Source of the DNA: Halomonas qaidamensis
Lineage (GTDB): Bacteria; Pseudomonadota; Gammaproteobacteria; Pseudomonadales; Halomonadaceae
Assembly (NCBI RefSeq): GCF_025917315.1
Contig: NZ_CP080627.1
Location: 124,001-188,000, forward strand
DNA length: 64,000 nt
Direction of reading: 5' to 3'
The notes under the pieces are model-generated. The model ran no database searches. It had not been told where the DNA came from and saw nothing but the letters and a program-made list of their open reading frames with translations. Positions within the stretch are counted from its first letter, which is position 1. Every line of letters begins with the position of its first letter. The position numbers and the translations under genes were made by a program. Below are positions 19,119 through 28,495 of the stretch, in pieces.

Positions 19119-19165
19119 TTCCTATATGTAGTAGTCGTTAACAATAAGAGTGCCGCATATAGTGT
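19119..19165 (+). promoter_or_regulatory. Two NrdR-like boxes upstream of nrdJ
   Basis: Box 1 (19119-19134, core CTATATGTAG) matches nine of ten core positions of the NrdR palindrome acaCWAtATATWGtgt. Box 2 (19150-19165) has a perfect right half (ATATAGTGT) and a weak left half. Their starts are 31 bp apart, three helical turns, the spacing known for paired NrdR boxes. NrdR represses ribonucleotide reductase genes when dATP is abundant. A TATAAT at 19199-19204 downstream could be the -10 element. Confidence 0.65.
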
Positions 19166-19254
19166 GAAGTCATGTCTATACTTCATAGCCACAGGCCGTA
19201 TAATCGCACCGTTTTGAGCGCTATATTCACCCCGTCGTGAAGGAGTTTCGCAAG

Positions 19255-21366
19255 ATGAGCACCGCAACAAAGGCTATGAAAACCTCGAATGACGTCCCGC
19301 TACAGGTTCCCTCAAAAGATATCTGGGACGCTAAATATCGATTAAAAGATCGCCATAGCCAGCCTGTTGACCAGGATGTGGATGCCACCTTTGAACGGGT
19401 CGCGCGAGCGCTTGCGGCGGTTGAAGGAGACAAGGCCAATGAATGGCTGCCAAAATTTCGTTGGGCATTAGAAAATGGTGCCATTCCCGCTGGGCGTATT
19501 CTTTCCAACGCCGGTGCTGAAGCCTACAAACCTGCTGTTAGTCTAATTAACTGTACAGTCTCACGCACTATTCGTGATTCTATGCGCGATATCCTCGACT
19601 CGGTCGTTGATGCAGGCATGACGCTAAAGTCGGGTGCTGGTATTGGCTACGACTTTTCGACCCTGCGCCATAAAGGGGCGTTTGTGTTTGGCGCGGGTGC
19701 CGGTACTAACGGGCCGCTAGCGTTTATGGATATCTACGACAAGATGTGCTTCACCGTGGCATCGGCCGGAGGCCGGCGGGGTGCTCAGATGGGCACTTTT
19801 GACGTTGGTCATCCTGATGTTCGTGAGTTTATTCAAGCGAAGCGGGAAGCTGGTCGTTTGCGTCAGTTCAACCTAAGTCTATTGATTACCGACGAATTTA
19901 TGGAAGCGGTGAAGCATAATGCCGACTGGCCGCTAGCGTTTCCATTACACCCGGGCGAAAAAGACGATGTAAAAGCCGGTGATCTGATTTACCGCGATTG
20001 GCCCGTTATAGAAGAAGGCTATACGGTAGATGATGAAGGTCGCGTGGCTTGCCGTGTGGTTGAGGTCATTAAGGCCCGTGAGCTGTGGGACACCATTATG
20101 TCCTCGACATATGACTACGCCGAACCTGGGTTTATTTTGATTGATCAGGTCAATCGCATGAACAATAACTGGTTCTGCGAAGATATTCGCGCGACCAACC
20201 CGTGTGGCGAGCAACCGCTGCCGCCAGAAGGGGCTTGTCTGCTGGGTTCGGTTAACCTGACCAAATTTGTGATTGAGCCGTTTAGCGACAAGCCGCGCTT
20301 TGACTGGGAACGCTACCGTGAAGTGGTCGCTATTTTTACCCGCATGCTCGATAACGTGGTAGAAATCGCTGGCCTGCCACTGCCGCAGCAGCAGCGCGAA
20401 ATTGAAGCCAAACGCCGCCACGGTATGGGCTTTTTGGGACTGGGTTCGACGATGACCATGCTCAAAATTCCCTATGGCTCTCAAGCATCACTGGCCTTTA
20501 CCGAAGAAGTAAGCCGTCATCTTGCACTGGAAGGCTGGAAGCAAGCGCTTGAACTCTCTAAAGAAAAAGGCATGGCTCCGGTGCTTGAGCAAGAGCACAC
20601 GATTACACCGAAGATGATGCGTGAGCGCCCTCAGCTAGCGGCTGATGGCTATGAAGTGGGCGATAAAGTCCCAGGACGTATCCTGCATGCTCGCTATAGC
20701 CAGTACATGGCTAAAGTTGCCGAGCTAGCGCCTGAGTTAGTTGCGCAGCTGGCGGAACATGGCGCGCGCTTTACTCACCACAGCTCTATTGCGCCCACTG
20801 GTACCATTTCGCTGTCGATGGGGAATAATGCCTCTAACGGCATTGAACCCTCGTTCTCACACCGTTATTTCCGCAATATCATTCAATCGGGAAAGAAAAC
20901 CAAAGAGCAGGTCGAGGTTGTTTCGTTCGAACTAGCTGCTTATCGCCACTTTATTGCCGCCGATGCAGTGGAAAGCGACTTGCCCGACTACTTTATTACC
21001 GCTGATTCAGTGACCCCTGAGCAGCACGTGGCTGTCCAGGCGGCGGCACAGCAGTGGATTGATTCTGCCATCTCCAAAACAGTCAACGTGCCGACGGAGT
21101 TCCCGTTCGAGAAATTCCAGGATCTCTACCTACAGGCTTATGAGAGTCGCCTGAAAGGCTGCACCACCTTCCGCTTTAATCCAGAAGCGTTCCAGGGCGT
21201 GCTGGTGCGTGAAGATGACTTGAAAAACACTACCTATGTGTTTGAGCTGGAAAATGGCGAAACTATAGAGCTAGCCGGCGATGAAACAGTGGTCTACGAC
21301 GGTGAAGAGCATAACGCCGCGAACCTGTTTGATGCCTTAAAAGAGGGCACCTACGGCAAATGGTAA
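19255..21366 (+). CDS. nrdJa: Adenosylcobalamin-dependent (class II) ribonucleotide reductase, large part NrdJa
   Basis: It reduces ribonucleotides to deoxyribonucleotides using B12 in place of oxygen-generated radicals. The protein has the ten-stranded barrel motifs: SLINCTVSRT, SGAGIGYDFS, RRGAQMGTFDVGHPD, the active-site NPCGEQPLPPEGACLLGSVNLT, and the late loop SIAPTGTISLSMGNNASNGIEPSF. I prefer ATG 19255 over GTG 19237, because AAGGAG at 19240-19245 serves it. The barrel protein ends without the C-terminal cysteine pair; that function is in the next gene, the split arrangement known from Pseudomonas nrdJab. Confidence 0.93.
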   Translation: MSTATKAMKTSNDVPLQVPSKDIWDAKYRLKDRHSQPVDQDVDATFERVARALAAVEGDKANEWLPKFRWALENGAIPAGRILSNAGAEAYKPAVSLINCTVSRTIRDSMRDILDSVVDAGMTLKSGAGIGYDFSTLRHKGAFVFGAGAGTNGPLAFMDIYDKMCFTVASAGGRRGAQMGTFDVGHPDVREFIQAKREAGRLRQFNLSLLITDEFMEAVKHNADWPLAFPLHPGEKDDVKAGDLIYRDWPVIEEGYTVDDEGRVACRVVEVIKARELWDTIMSSTYDYAEPGFILIDQVNRMNNNWFCEDIRATNPCGEQPLPPEGACLLGSVNLTKFVIEPFSDKPRFDWERYREVVAIFTRMLDNVVEIAGLPLPQQQREIEAKRRHGMGFLGLGSTMTMLKIPYGSQASLAFTEEVSRHLALEGWKQALELSKEKGMAPVLEQEHTITPKMMRERPQLAADGYEVGDKVPGRILHARYSQYMAKVAELAPELVAQLAEHGARFTHHSSIAPTGTISLSMGNNASNGIEPSFSHRYFRNIIQSGKKTKEQVEVVSFELAAYRHFIAADAVESDLPDYFITADSVTPEQHVAVQAAAQQWIDSAISKTVNVPTEFPFEKFQDLYLQAYESRLKGCTTFRFNPEAFQGVLVREDDLKNTTYVFELENGETIELAGDETVVYDGEEHNAANLFDALKEGTYGKW

Positions 21367-21425
21367 CGATGGGATGCGCTTTGTTAAGAACATTGCCCAA
21401 TACCTTTTGCTAAGTGGAGAACATC

Positions 21426-22214
21426 ATGGCTGTAGAAATTACTTCAAAAATAGTTGGTTACCGTATTAAGCAGCAGGAGCAGGCAGCCCCTGCCCCTGAA
21501 CTTCCGGAAGAAGATCCGCTGACGGTAAGGATACCCTCGCGCCCAGAAGGAACGCTCGAAGCAGTATCTGAAAAGATCTCTTATGTAGGTGCAGAAGGGC
21601 GTAAAAAAGTTTATCTGCTAGTCTCGTTTATGCCGGTAGAAGGCGTGGTGGGTGGCCGACGGGTGGTGATTGAGCGCCCGGTTGAGTTCTTTTTCCCGTC
21701 AGGGCAGCTTTCCAGTGAGCACCAATGGATTACGGCGACCATGCGTAGTCTTTCCCTGGCGGCGCGTGGGGGGTACGTCACCCAGGCGGTGGCTGATCTG
21801 CGCAAAGTTGCGTGGGATAAAGGGTTGGTGCGCTGTGGAATGAACCGCTGGAACAAGCCCATGTTCCACGATTCAGAAGTAGCGGCAATTGCCTGGTCGA
21901 TCCAGCAAATTCTCTATCGGCGCGGTTTCTTGGACCAAGATGGCAATCAAGTGCCGGTAGAGACACTGGTAGCGCGCTATGCGCACCGTTTGCAACATGG
22001 CCATGCTTGGCAACCGCCGGTAGATGAACCAGAAAGCCACGTTGGTGCGGTTGAACCGATTGGCGGTGCCACTGAAACAGAGAACACCGCAAAAAAGCCT
22101 GAAGGCAGTGGCCCAGCTACCGTGGGTACCTGCCCTGAGTGTCGTGGTGACCTCATTATGATGGATGGCTGTCCAACCTGTTATGCCGGTTGTGGCTGGT
22201 CTAAATGCGGCTAA
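21426..22214 (+). CDS. nrdJb: Class II ribonucleotide reductase, C-terminal part NrdJb
   Basis: About 262 residues. The N-terminal part (VGYRIKQQE, KKVYLLVSFMPVEGVVGGRRVVIERPVEFF) and the cysteine-rich C-terminus (CPECRGDLIMMDGCPTCYAGCGWSKCG spread over the last 30 residues) match Pseudomonas NrdJb. The terminal cysteines are thought to re-reduce the active-site disulfide in NrdJa and may bind zinc. ATG 21426 is preferred over GTG 21414, since GGAGA at 21416-21420 lies upstream. It starts 59 bp after nrdJa and is co-transcribed. Confidence 0.9.
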   Translation: MAVEITSKIVGYRIKQQEQAAPAPELPEEDPLTVRIPSRPEGTLEAVSEKISYVGAEGRKKVYLLVSFMPVEGVVGGRRVVIERPVEFFFPSGQLSSEHQWITATMRSLSLAARGGYVTQAVADLRKVAWDKGLVRCGMNRWNKPMFHDSEVAAIAWSIQQILYRRGFLDQDGNQVPVETLVARYAHRLQHGHAWQPPVDEPESHVGAVEPIGGATETENTAKKPEGSGPATVGTCPECRGDLIMMDGCPTCYAGCGWSKCG

Positions 22215-22237
22215 GCTAGGCTCACTAAGTCGAATAT

Positions 22238-22276
22238 TAACAAAACCGCCGCGTGGCTTTTCAGGTCATGCGGCGG
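22238..22276 (-). terminator. Terminator of the Crp/Fnr-type regulator gene
   Basis: A 10-bp GC-rich stem (CCGCCGCGTG at 22246-22255 with CATGCGGCGG at 22267-22276, one wobble) is followed on the minus strand by TTTTG. It lies between convergent nrdJb and the regulator. On the plus strand no T-run follows, so it acts best on the minus strand. Confidence 0.7.
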
Positions 22277-22309
22277 AGTGCGTTTAGATGAGGGAGCACG
22301 GCGTTTGAT

Positions 22310-23047
22310 TTAGGCGCTAAGTAGCGGTCTGACATTATCCGTCAGGTAGCAGTCATCGAATTCACCTTCGGCAGCTAACGCTTTTAAGTCGGGAATCGTG
22401 ACGTGATGGCGGTCACGGTATACCAAGCCATCTTCACTTAATGCACTGAACGTTCGGCTCACATGAACAGGGCTTAAGCCTAAAATGTCGGCTAACTGTT
22501 CTTGGGAGAGTGGTAGGCGGAACTGACCGCCAATGTCCTTATTGGTTTGGCGTAAGCGTAGGTACATTTCATGAAGGAAGTGGGCCATTTTCTGTCTAGC
22601 GCTACGTCTTGCTAAGTTAACCAATCGCTCGGTTAGCAGGGCCTGCTGGCGACTGCCAATGGCAAACATCACCGACGTGAGTGTCAGTGACTGCCTAAAC
22701 AGGTCTAGCATGCGCTTATGGGGAAAGTGGCAGACTACGCCATCGGTAATCATGCGGACGTTTTCCAGTCGCTTAGAAAACGCAAACTCTCGCAATCCGA
22801 TGATATCGCCAGGTAGAAATACTTCCAGAATTTGACGGTCGCCGTTTTCCAGGTGGCGATAAGAATAAGCCCAGCCACTGCGCAGGGTGCAGAACTCATT
22901 CGCGGGTGAGTCCACTTCCCATAGCAGCGCTCCCGCTTTTATATCGGTAGGGCTCTCTTCCAATTCGTTCAACAGCGCTTTTTCTTCTTCGGTTAGCGAG
23001 CAATAGTGACTGAAGTGCTTAATAATGCAGCTTTTATCCTGATCCAC
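22310..23047 (-). CDS. Crp/Fnr family transcriptional regulator
   Basis: A 245-residue regulator with an N-terminal cyclic-nucleotide-binding-like beta-roll (DSPANEFCTLRSGWAYSYR, FLPGDIIGLREFAF) and a C-terminal winged helix-turn-helix (LPLSQEQLADILGLSPVHVSRTFSALSEDGLV). The two early cysteines (about positions 7 and 16) do not match the four-cysteine Fe-S pattern of FNR/ANR, and the cAMP-contact residues of CRP are not evident, so the signal is unknown. The start is GTG at 23047 with AGGAGAAGGA upstream. The gene stands alone between nrdJb and uvrA; oxygen- or redox-linked control of nrdJ would be a guess. Confidence 0.9.
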   Translation of the reverse strand: MDQDKSCIIKHFSHYCSLTEEEKALLNELEESPTDIKAGALLWEVDSPANEFCTLRSGWAYSYRHLENGDRQILEVFLPGDIIGLREFAFSKRLENVRMITDGVVCHFPHKRMLDLFRQSLTLTSVMFAIGSRQQALLTERLVNLARRSARQKMAHFLHEMYLRLRQTNKDIGGQFRLPLSQEQLADILGLSPVHVSRTFSALSEDGLVYRDRHHVTIPDLKALAAEGEFDDCYLTDNVRPLLSA

Positions 23048-23211
23048 AGCTTCCTTCTCCTAAAAGGTTAGCAACGAAGGCTGCTTTGCTAGTAAATATA
23101 AACAGAGACAGCCAATGTTGCTTGCTCTTTTCGTAACGCTGGTTTTCTCTGTTGTTAGGGTTCGCTAGTTTTTATGTTCCCAGGTAAGGCGTGCTTGCCC
23201 TGGGAGCGGTG

Positions 23212-26061
23212 TTAGGATGTCTTTTTGGCACGATTGCCGCGTTTGAGTAGTGGGGCAAGGAAGCGACCTGTGTGCGATACGCCCTGTTTGGCAATCTGTT
23301 CTGGCGTTCCTTTGGCAATAATTTGCCCACCGCCAGAGCCACCTTCTGGGCCTAGATCAATAATCCAGTCCGCTGTTTTGATCACATCCAGGTTGTGCTC
23401 AATGACCACAATGGTGTTGCCGTGGTCACGCAGGCGGTGGAGTACCGTGAGAAGCTGGCGGATATCCTCAAAATGCAGCCCGGTGGTGGGCTCATCTAGA
23501 ATATAAAGCGTTTTACCCGTATCACGTTTGGCTAACTCACGGGCTAGTTTGACACGCTGCGCTTCACCACCAGAAAGGGTGGTGGCACTTTGCCCTAGGC
23601 GGATATAGGAGAGGCCCACATCCAACAGCGTCTGCAACCGACGAGCAATAGCAGGCACTGGGCTGAAGAATTCCAGGGCGTCCTCTACCGTCATGGCCAG
23701 CACTTCGTGAATCGTTTTGCCTTTGTAGTGGATATCCAGCGTTTCGCGGTTATAGCGCTTGCCTTTACACACATCGCAGGGCACATAAATATCCGGCAGA
23801 AAGTGCATCTCTACCTTGATCATGCCTTCGCCCTGGCATGCTTCGCAGCGGCCGCCTTTAACGTTAAAGCTGAACCGGCCTGGCTTATAGCCCCGGGAAC
23901 GCGCTTCCTGAGTGCCAGCAAATAATTCTCGAATCGGCGTGAAGATACCAGTGTAAGTGGCTGGGTTTGAACGCGGCGTGCGGCCGATAGGGCTTTGATC
24001 GATATCGATCACTTTATCAAGCTGGTCCAGCCCTTCGATTTTTTGATAAGGCGCGGGGGTGAGCGTGGTCGCACGGTTTAGCTCACGGGCGGCGATGGGC
24101 ATTAGGGTGCCGTTAATTAACGTTGATTTACCCGAGCCTGACACGCCGGTGATGGCGATAAATAGTCCGAGCGGAAGGCTAAGGGTGACGTCTTGCAAGT
24201 TATTGCCGGTCGCGCCGCGCACCACTAACTGTTTTTCAGGATTACCAGGAATGCGATAGGGGGGAATGGCAATTTCCCGTGTTCCCGATAAGTACTGGCC
24301 CGTCAGTGAGTTGGGATTGTCCATCACATCTTGAGGCGTACCCTGGGCAACGATTTCACCACCATGGACACCGGCTCCTGGGCCAATATCCAGGACATGG
24401 TCAGCCGCGCGGATCGCGTCTTCATCATGCTCGACGACAATCACCGTATTGCCTAAATCCCGCAGGCGCTCCAAGGTTTTCAATAAGCGATCGTTATCCC
24501 GCTGGTGAAGACCAATAGAGGGCTCGTCAAGAATGTACATGACGCCTACTAGCCCCGCGCCAATTTGACTGGCGAGACGGATACGCTGGGCTTCGCCCCC
24601 CGAAAGCGTGTCAGCACTGCGCTCCAGGTTCAGGTAGTCGAGCCCTACATTAACCAAAAACTCTAGACGGGCATGGATTTCGTTAACGATTTTATCGGCA
24701 ATTTCGCCTTTGCGGCCCGGTAGGGAAAGCTCGGCAAAGTAGCGCCACGCTTCGCCAATCGGTAAATGCACTATATCGGCAATGTTATGATCATCGACAA
24801 ATACATGGCGTGACTCTTTGCGCAGCCGCGAGCCACCACAGGTGGCGCAGGGCTGCACGGCGATGTACTTAGCCAGATCGTCACGCACCATGTTGGATTC
24901 GGTTTCCCGGTAGCGACGTTGCATGTTGGGAAGCACACCCTCAAAAGCGTGCTCGCGCGTCACTTTTCGACCCCGGTCACCCACATACACAAAGGGAATC
25001 TGTTCGCTGCCACTGCCGTTTAAAATAATTTCACGCTCATGACTGGCAAGCTCGAGCCATGGCGTTTCAAGCTCAAACTGGTAATGTTTGGCGAGCGCTT
25101 GCAGCTGGGTAAAGTAATAAATGTTGCGCCGATCCCAGCCTTTAATCACGCCTTCTGCTAGCGATAGTTCGGGATGGCTGATCAACTTATCAGGATCAAA
25201 ATATTGCTGAACACCTAAGCCGTCACAGGTAGGGCAGGCTCCAGCGGGGTTGTTGAACGAAAACATCCGCGGTTCAAGCTCAGAAAGCGAATAGCCGCAC
25301 ACTGGGCAGGCAAAACGTGCTGAGAAGGCGAGGTCTTCCTGCTCGCCATCCATAAAGTGGATCATTGCCGTGCCGTCAGCGAGGTTGATGGCAGTTTCAA
25401 ACGATTCTGCTAGGCGCTGGGCAATATCATCGCGCACTTTAAAGCGGTCAACCACGACGCTGATATCATGTTTTTTGCGCTTATCGAGCGGGGCAATATC
25501 GTCAAGTTCTAGCACCTGTCCATCAATCTGAACCCTGACGAAGCCTTGAGCCCGCAGTTCTGCCAGTAGCTGTAGATGCTCACCTTTACGACCTCTCACC
25601 ACCGGCGCCAAAAGCATTAATTTGGTGCCTTCGGCCAGGTTCATGACCTGGTCGACCATCTGGGAAATGGTTTGCGCTTCCAGTTCTTCGCCGTGCTCTG
25701 GGCAACGAGGTGTTCCTGCTCTGGCAAACAGTAGGCGCAGGTAGTCGTAAATCTCGGTAATTGTGCCGACGGTAGAGCGGGGGTTGTGGGAAGTGGATTT
25801 CTGCTCAATAGAGATCGCAGGCGAAAGCCCTTCGATGTGATCCACATCGGGCTTCTCCATCATCGAAAGGAACTGACGCGCATAGGTGGAAAGCGACTCC
25901 ACATAGCGTCGTTGCCCCTCAGCGTAGAGCGTATCGAACGCCAACGACGACTTACCCGAGCCGGAAAGGCCAGTTATCACGATAAGTTTGTCGCGGGGCA
26001 GCTCCACATCGATCTGCTTGAGGTTGTGGGTGCGTGCACCCCTGACCAGAATGCTGTCCAT
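23212..26061 (-). CDS. uvrA: Excinuclease ABC subunit A UvrA
   Basis: The damage-recognition ATPase of nucleotide excision repair. About 949 residues with two ABC modules: Walker [15 protein letters not shown] near the start and [10 protein letters not shown] in the second half, signatures [14 protein letters not shown] and [14 protein letters not shown], and Walker B YILDEP twice. Zinc-binding cysteines appear in [30 protein letters not shown] and CDVCKGKR. The frame runs open to 26121, but the family starts at [14 protein letters not shown], i.e. ATG 26061, with GAGGTG upstream. It is divergent from the MFS gene, as in Pseudomonas. I see no SOS box in the intergenic region. Confidence 0.96.
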   Translation of the reverse strand: MDSILVRGARTHNLKQIDVELPRDKLIVITGLSGSGKSSLAFDTLYAEGQRRYVESLSTYARQFLSMMEKPDVDHIEGLSPAISIEQKSTSHNPRSTVGTITEIYDYLRLLFARAGTPRCPEHGEELEAQTISQMVDQVMNLAEGTKLMLLAPVVRGRKGEHLQLLAELRAQGFVRVQIDGQVLELDDIAPLDKRKKHDISVVVDRFKVRDDIAQRLAESFETAINLADGTAMIHFMDGEQEDLAFSARFACPVCGYSLSELEPRMFSFNNPAGACPTCDGLGVQQYFDPDKLISHPELSLAEGVIKGWDRRNIYYFTQLQALAKHYQFELETPWLELASHEREIILNGSGSEQIPFVYVGDRGRKVTREHAFEGVLPNMQRRYRETESNMVRDDLAKYIAVQPCATCGGSRLRKESRHVFVDDHNIADIVHLPIGEAWRYFAELSLPGRKGEIADKIVNEIHARLEFLVNVGLDYLNLERSADTLSGGEAQRIRLASQIGAGLVGVMYILDEPSIGLHQRDNDRLLKTLERLRDLGNTVIVVEHDEDAIRAADHVLDIGPGAGVHGGEIVAQGTPQDVMDNPNSLTGQYLSGTREIAIPPYRIPGNPEKQLVVRGATGNNLQDVTLSLPLGLFIAITGVSGSGKSTLINGTLMPIAARELNRATTLTPAPYQKIEGLDQLDKVIDIDQSPIGRTPRSNPATYTGIFTPIRELFAGTQEARSRGYKPGRFSFNVKGGRCEACQGEGMIKVEMHFLPDIYVPCDVCKGKRYNRETLDIHYKGKTIHEVLAMTVEDALEFFSPVPAIARRLQTLLDVGLSYIRLGQSATTLSGGEAQRVKLARELAKRDTGKTLYILDEPTTGLHFEDIRQLLTVLHRLRDHGNTIVVIEHNLDVIKTADWIIDLGPEGGSGGGQIIAKGTPEQIAKQGVSHTGRFLAPLLKRGNRAKKTS

Positions 26062-26231
26062 CAACACCTCGAATCGCGTGGCAAAAGTACAATTATACGT
26101 TTGCAGTACCCTTCCCGGCAAAACTCCATATCGATAGGCGGCTGCGCTTAGCGTTTCCAGCGTTGATACAAAGCGTTAGAATGGACGGTTATCTCGGGCT
26201 GTTCGGCCTCTTTATTGAGCACAAGGGTATT

Positions 26232-27611
26232 ATGCGCAAGGTTTCCGCACTGCTGCTGGCCACTGAACGCCGTGCAATCAGCGGCTTAGCCGGGCTCTAT
26301 GCGTCTCGTATGCTGGGGTTGTTTATGGTGTTGCCGGTGTTGGCGCTTTACGCCGACACCTTAAGTGGCACGACCCCTCTGTTAATAGGGGTCGCACTGG
26401 GTATCTATGGGTTAACCCAGGCAATGTTACAGATACCCTTTGGTCTGCTTTCAGATCGTATTGGTCGTAAGCGCGTCATTGCCATGGGCTTACTGATTTT
26501 CGCCGCAGGCAGCGTGGTCGCTGCCATGGCAGACTCCATAGGCGGGGTTATTGTGGGTCGTGCGCTACAGGGCTGTGGCGCCGTTGCCGCAGCAATTATG
26601 GCACTACTGGCAGACCAAACTCGCGAGCAGGTGCGTACGGCGGCGATGGCCACGATTGGGCTCTCCATTGGCGTGTCATTTGCTGTTGCTATGGTTCTTG
26701 GGCCGTGGCTGGCGGCGTGGGCGGGCCTGGCGGGGGTTTTTTGGTTTACGGCTCTGTTAACGCTCGTCGGCTTAGTGGTGCTGTGGCGGTGGGTGCCTCC
26801 TGCACCACGCCGTTTGCGCCACCGCGATGTGGGGATGGATCGCCAGCAGTTTAAAAGCGTTATTACACGCCCAGATTTATGGCGGCTAGATCTGTCGATT
26901 TTTTCGCTGCATCTGGTGTTAATGGCGATTTTTGTGGCGGTGCCGTTTCGGCTGTTAAATGCAGGGGTCGCCATCGAGTATCACGGACTGGCTTACCTGG
27001 CGATTATGGCGCTGTCGTTTATTGCTATGGTGCCGCTGGTGATCGTGGCAGAGAAACGCCAACGCATGAAAGTAATGTGCTTGCTGGCCATCAGCGCTAT
27101 CGTGATTAGTTTGGGCAGCCTTGGCCTGCCATTCTCCCAAGAGAGCTGGCTGTTTGCATGGCTATTTGTTTTTTTTACAGGATTTAACTTGCTCGAAGCC
27201 ACGCTGCCATCAATGCTCAGTAAGCTGGCACCCGCGGGAGCCAAAGGCACGGCGATGGGGGTTTACTCTACCAGCCAGTTTTTGGGCGCCTTTTTAGGAG
27301 GCACGCTGGGGGGCTTGTTGTCGAATTTGTGGGGACTCGATGCAGTGTTTTTCGGCTGTGCAGGGCTAGCGCTGCTGTGGTGGCTGGCAATGTTACGTAT
27401 GCCGTCGCCACCGCCTCTCTCTAGCGAAGTCGTTGCATTGCATGATACTCAGCCTGATGCATTAAATCTGTTGATGGAACATCTGGCGGATGTCGTTGGT
27501 GTAGAAGACGTGATGGTGGTGCCGGAAGAGCGCTTGATGTACCTAAAAGTGAATCGCCAAGAACTTGATCAGGCAGCGCTGACGAGGTTGTTATCACCAC
27601 CTAAAACGTAA
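26232..27611 (+). CDS. Major facilitator superfamily transporter, YajR-like
   Basis: About 459 residues with twelve predicted membrane helices. The MFS motif GLLSDRIGRKRVIAMGL lies in the loop after helix 2, and LGPWLAAW is in the mid region. The C-terminal 65 residues are soluble (DALNLLMEHLADVVGVEDVMVV then LMYLKVNR). They resemble the ferredoxin-like YAM domain of E. coli YajR. The substrate is unknown. ATG 26232 is my preferred start; a TTG at 26163 and an ATG at 26181 are also in frame. The gene lies between divergent uvrA and co-directional ssb. Confidence 0.85.
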   Translation: MRKVSALLLATERRAISGLAGLYASRMLGLFMVLPVLALYADTLSGTTPLLIGVALGIYGLTQAMLQIPFGLLSDRIGRKRVIAMGLLIFAAGSVVAAMADSIGGVIVGRALQGCGAVAAAIMALLADQTREQVRTAAMATIGLSIGVSFAVAMVLGPWLAAWAGLAGVFWFTALLTLVGLVVLWRWVPPAPRRLRHRDVGMDRQQFKSVITRPDLWRLDLSIFSLHLVLMAIFVAVPFRLLNAGVAIEYHGLAYLAIMALSFIAMVPLVIVAEKRQRMKVMCLLAISAIVISLGSLGLPFSQESWLFAWLFVFFTGFNLLEATLPSMLSKLAPAGAKGTAMGVYSTSQFLGAFLGGTLGGLLSNLWGLDAVFFGCAGLALLWWLAMLRMPSPPPLSSEVVALHDTQPDALNLLMEHLADVVGVEDVMVVPEERLMYLKVNRQELDQAALTRLLSPPKT

Positions 27612-27631
27612 CCCGTGTAGGGTGTTTTTAT
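27603..27631 (+). terminator. Possible terminator overlapping the MFS stop codon
   Basis: AAAAC (27603-27607) pairs with GTTTT (27624-27628) and ACCC (27611-27614) with GGGT (27620-27623), leaving a 3-base bulge. The T-run GTTTTTA ends the structure. The stem is short, so this is tentative. Confidence 0.35.
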
Positions 27632-27788
27632 TCTTCGCTACCGCAAACGTTTAAGCACCTAGGCTTTGGGTAGCTACCGACGCTTTTATACACATTTGCT
27701 GTATGGCATCGAGGCCTAGCAGCCGTATCAGTGATACCCTTGACAGCACTGATAGTGATAGATGACCGATTATTGAAAGGAGCGAGCT

Positions 27789-28421
27789 ATGGCGCGCGGT
27801 ATTAACAAAGTGATTTTGATTGGTAACTTGGGCCAAGACCCTGAGGTACGGTTTACACCTTCGGGAACGGCGGTGGCAAACTTGAATTTGGCAACCTCTG
27901 ATACTTGGATGGATCGCCAGAGTGGCCAGCGTCAAGAGCGTACCGAATGGCACCGCATTGTGTTGTTCAATAAAACTGCTGAGATTGCCCAGCAGTACTT
28001 GAAAAAGGGTTCTAAGGTGTACATTGAAGGTCGCCTGCAAACCCGAAAATGGCAAGACCAAAATGGCCAGGATCGCTACAGTACGGAAATCGTAGCTAAC
28101 GATATGCAAATGCTCGATAGCCGTGGCGGTGATTTCCAGGGTGGCGGCGCTCCTCAGGGGGGGTACGCGCAAAATAACCCTGGGCAAGGTGCTCCTGCTC
28201 AGCAGCACCCGGCTCCTCAGAACCAGCAAGGTGGCGGTATGCCTCAGCAGGGTGGTTATCCTCCCCAAGGTGGTGCACCCCAAGGTAACTATGGTGGAGC
28301 TGCTCAGCAGCCTGCACGCGGGCCGCAGCAAAATCAGCCAGCCCCTGCTAACCAAAACAGCAATTATGGTGCCCCTGATCCTGGCAACTTTGATGATTTT
28401 GACGATGAAATTCCCTTCTGA
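27789..28421 (+). CDS. ssb: Single-stranded DNA-binding protein SSB
   Basis: A 210-residue protein that coats single-stranded DNA in replication, repair and recombination. The OB fold occupies about 1-112 ([52 protein letters not shown]). A Gly/Gln/Pro-rich disordered linker follows, then the acidic tip [10 protein letters not shown] that recruits partner proteins. GAAAGGAGCGAGCT precedes the ATG. The linker is longer than in E. coli SSB (178 residues). The uvrA-MFS-ssb neighbourhood is conserved in pseudomonads and relatives. Confidence 0.97.
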   Translation: MARGINKVILIGNLGQDPEVRFTPSGTAVANLNLATSDTWMDRQSGQRQERTEWHRIVLFNKTAEIAQQYLKKGSKVYIEGRLQTRKWQDQNGQDRYSTEIVANDMQMLDSRGGDFQGGGAPQGGYAQNNPGQGAPAQQHPAPQNQQGGGMPQQGGYPPQGGAPQGNYGGAAQQPARGPQQNQPAPANQNSNYGAPDPGNFDDFDDEIPF

Positions 28422-28495
28422 TCGCCTAGTCTGACTAGTTTTTCATAACCCTGGGTACGCCTCGTCCTAGGGTTCGATGAGGGGGGAGGGCTGTC

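Noticed and set aside
19170..19254. Possible cobalamin riboswitch before B12-dependent nrdJ (GCCACAGG at about 19188)
   Set aside because: Only a partial B12-box-like string is present and the leader is too short for the conserved fold.
22310..23047. FNR/ANR identity for the Crp/Fnr regulator
   Set aside because: The N-terminal cysteine spacing needed for the 4Fe-4S cluster is absent.
23178..23205. Hairpin just after uvrA as a terminator
   Set aside because: The stem is good but no T-run follows on the minus strand, so I did not list it as a terminator.
26062..26231. SOS (LexA) box between uvrA and the MFS gene
   Set aside because: I searched by eye for CTGT-N8-ACAG and found no acceptable match.
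27651..28355. Long minus-strand open frame (234 codons) opposite ssb
   Set aside because: It lies entirely over ssb and its upstream region, its composition is Leu/Thr/Arg-rich nonsense, and no ribosome site or family match is visible.
28447..28474. Hairpin after ssb (AACCCTGGG / CCTAGGGTT)
   Set aside because: The stem has a wobble and no downstream T-run; termination is not supported.
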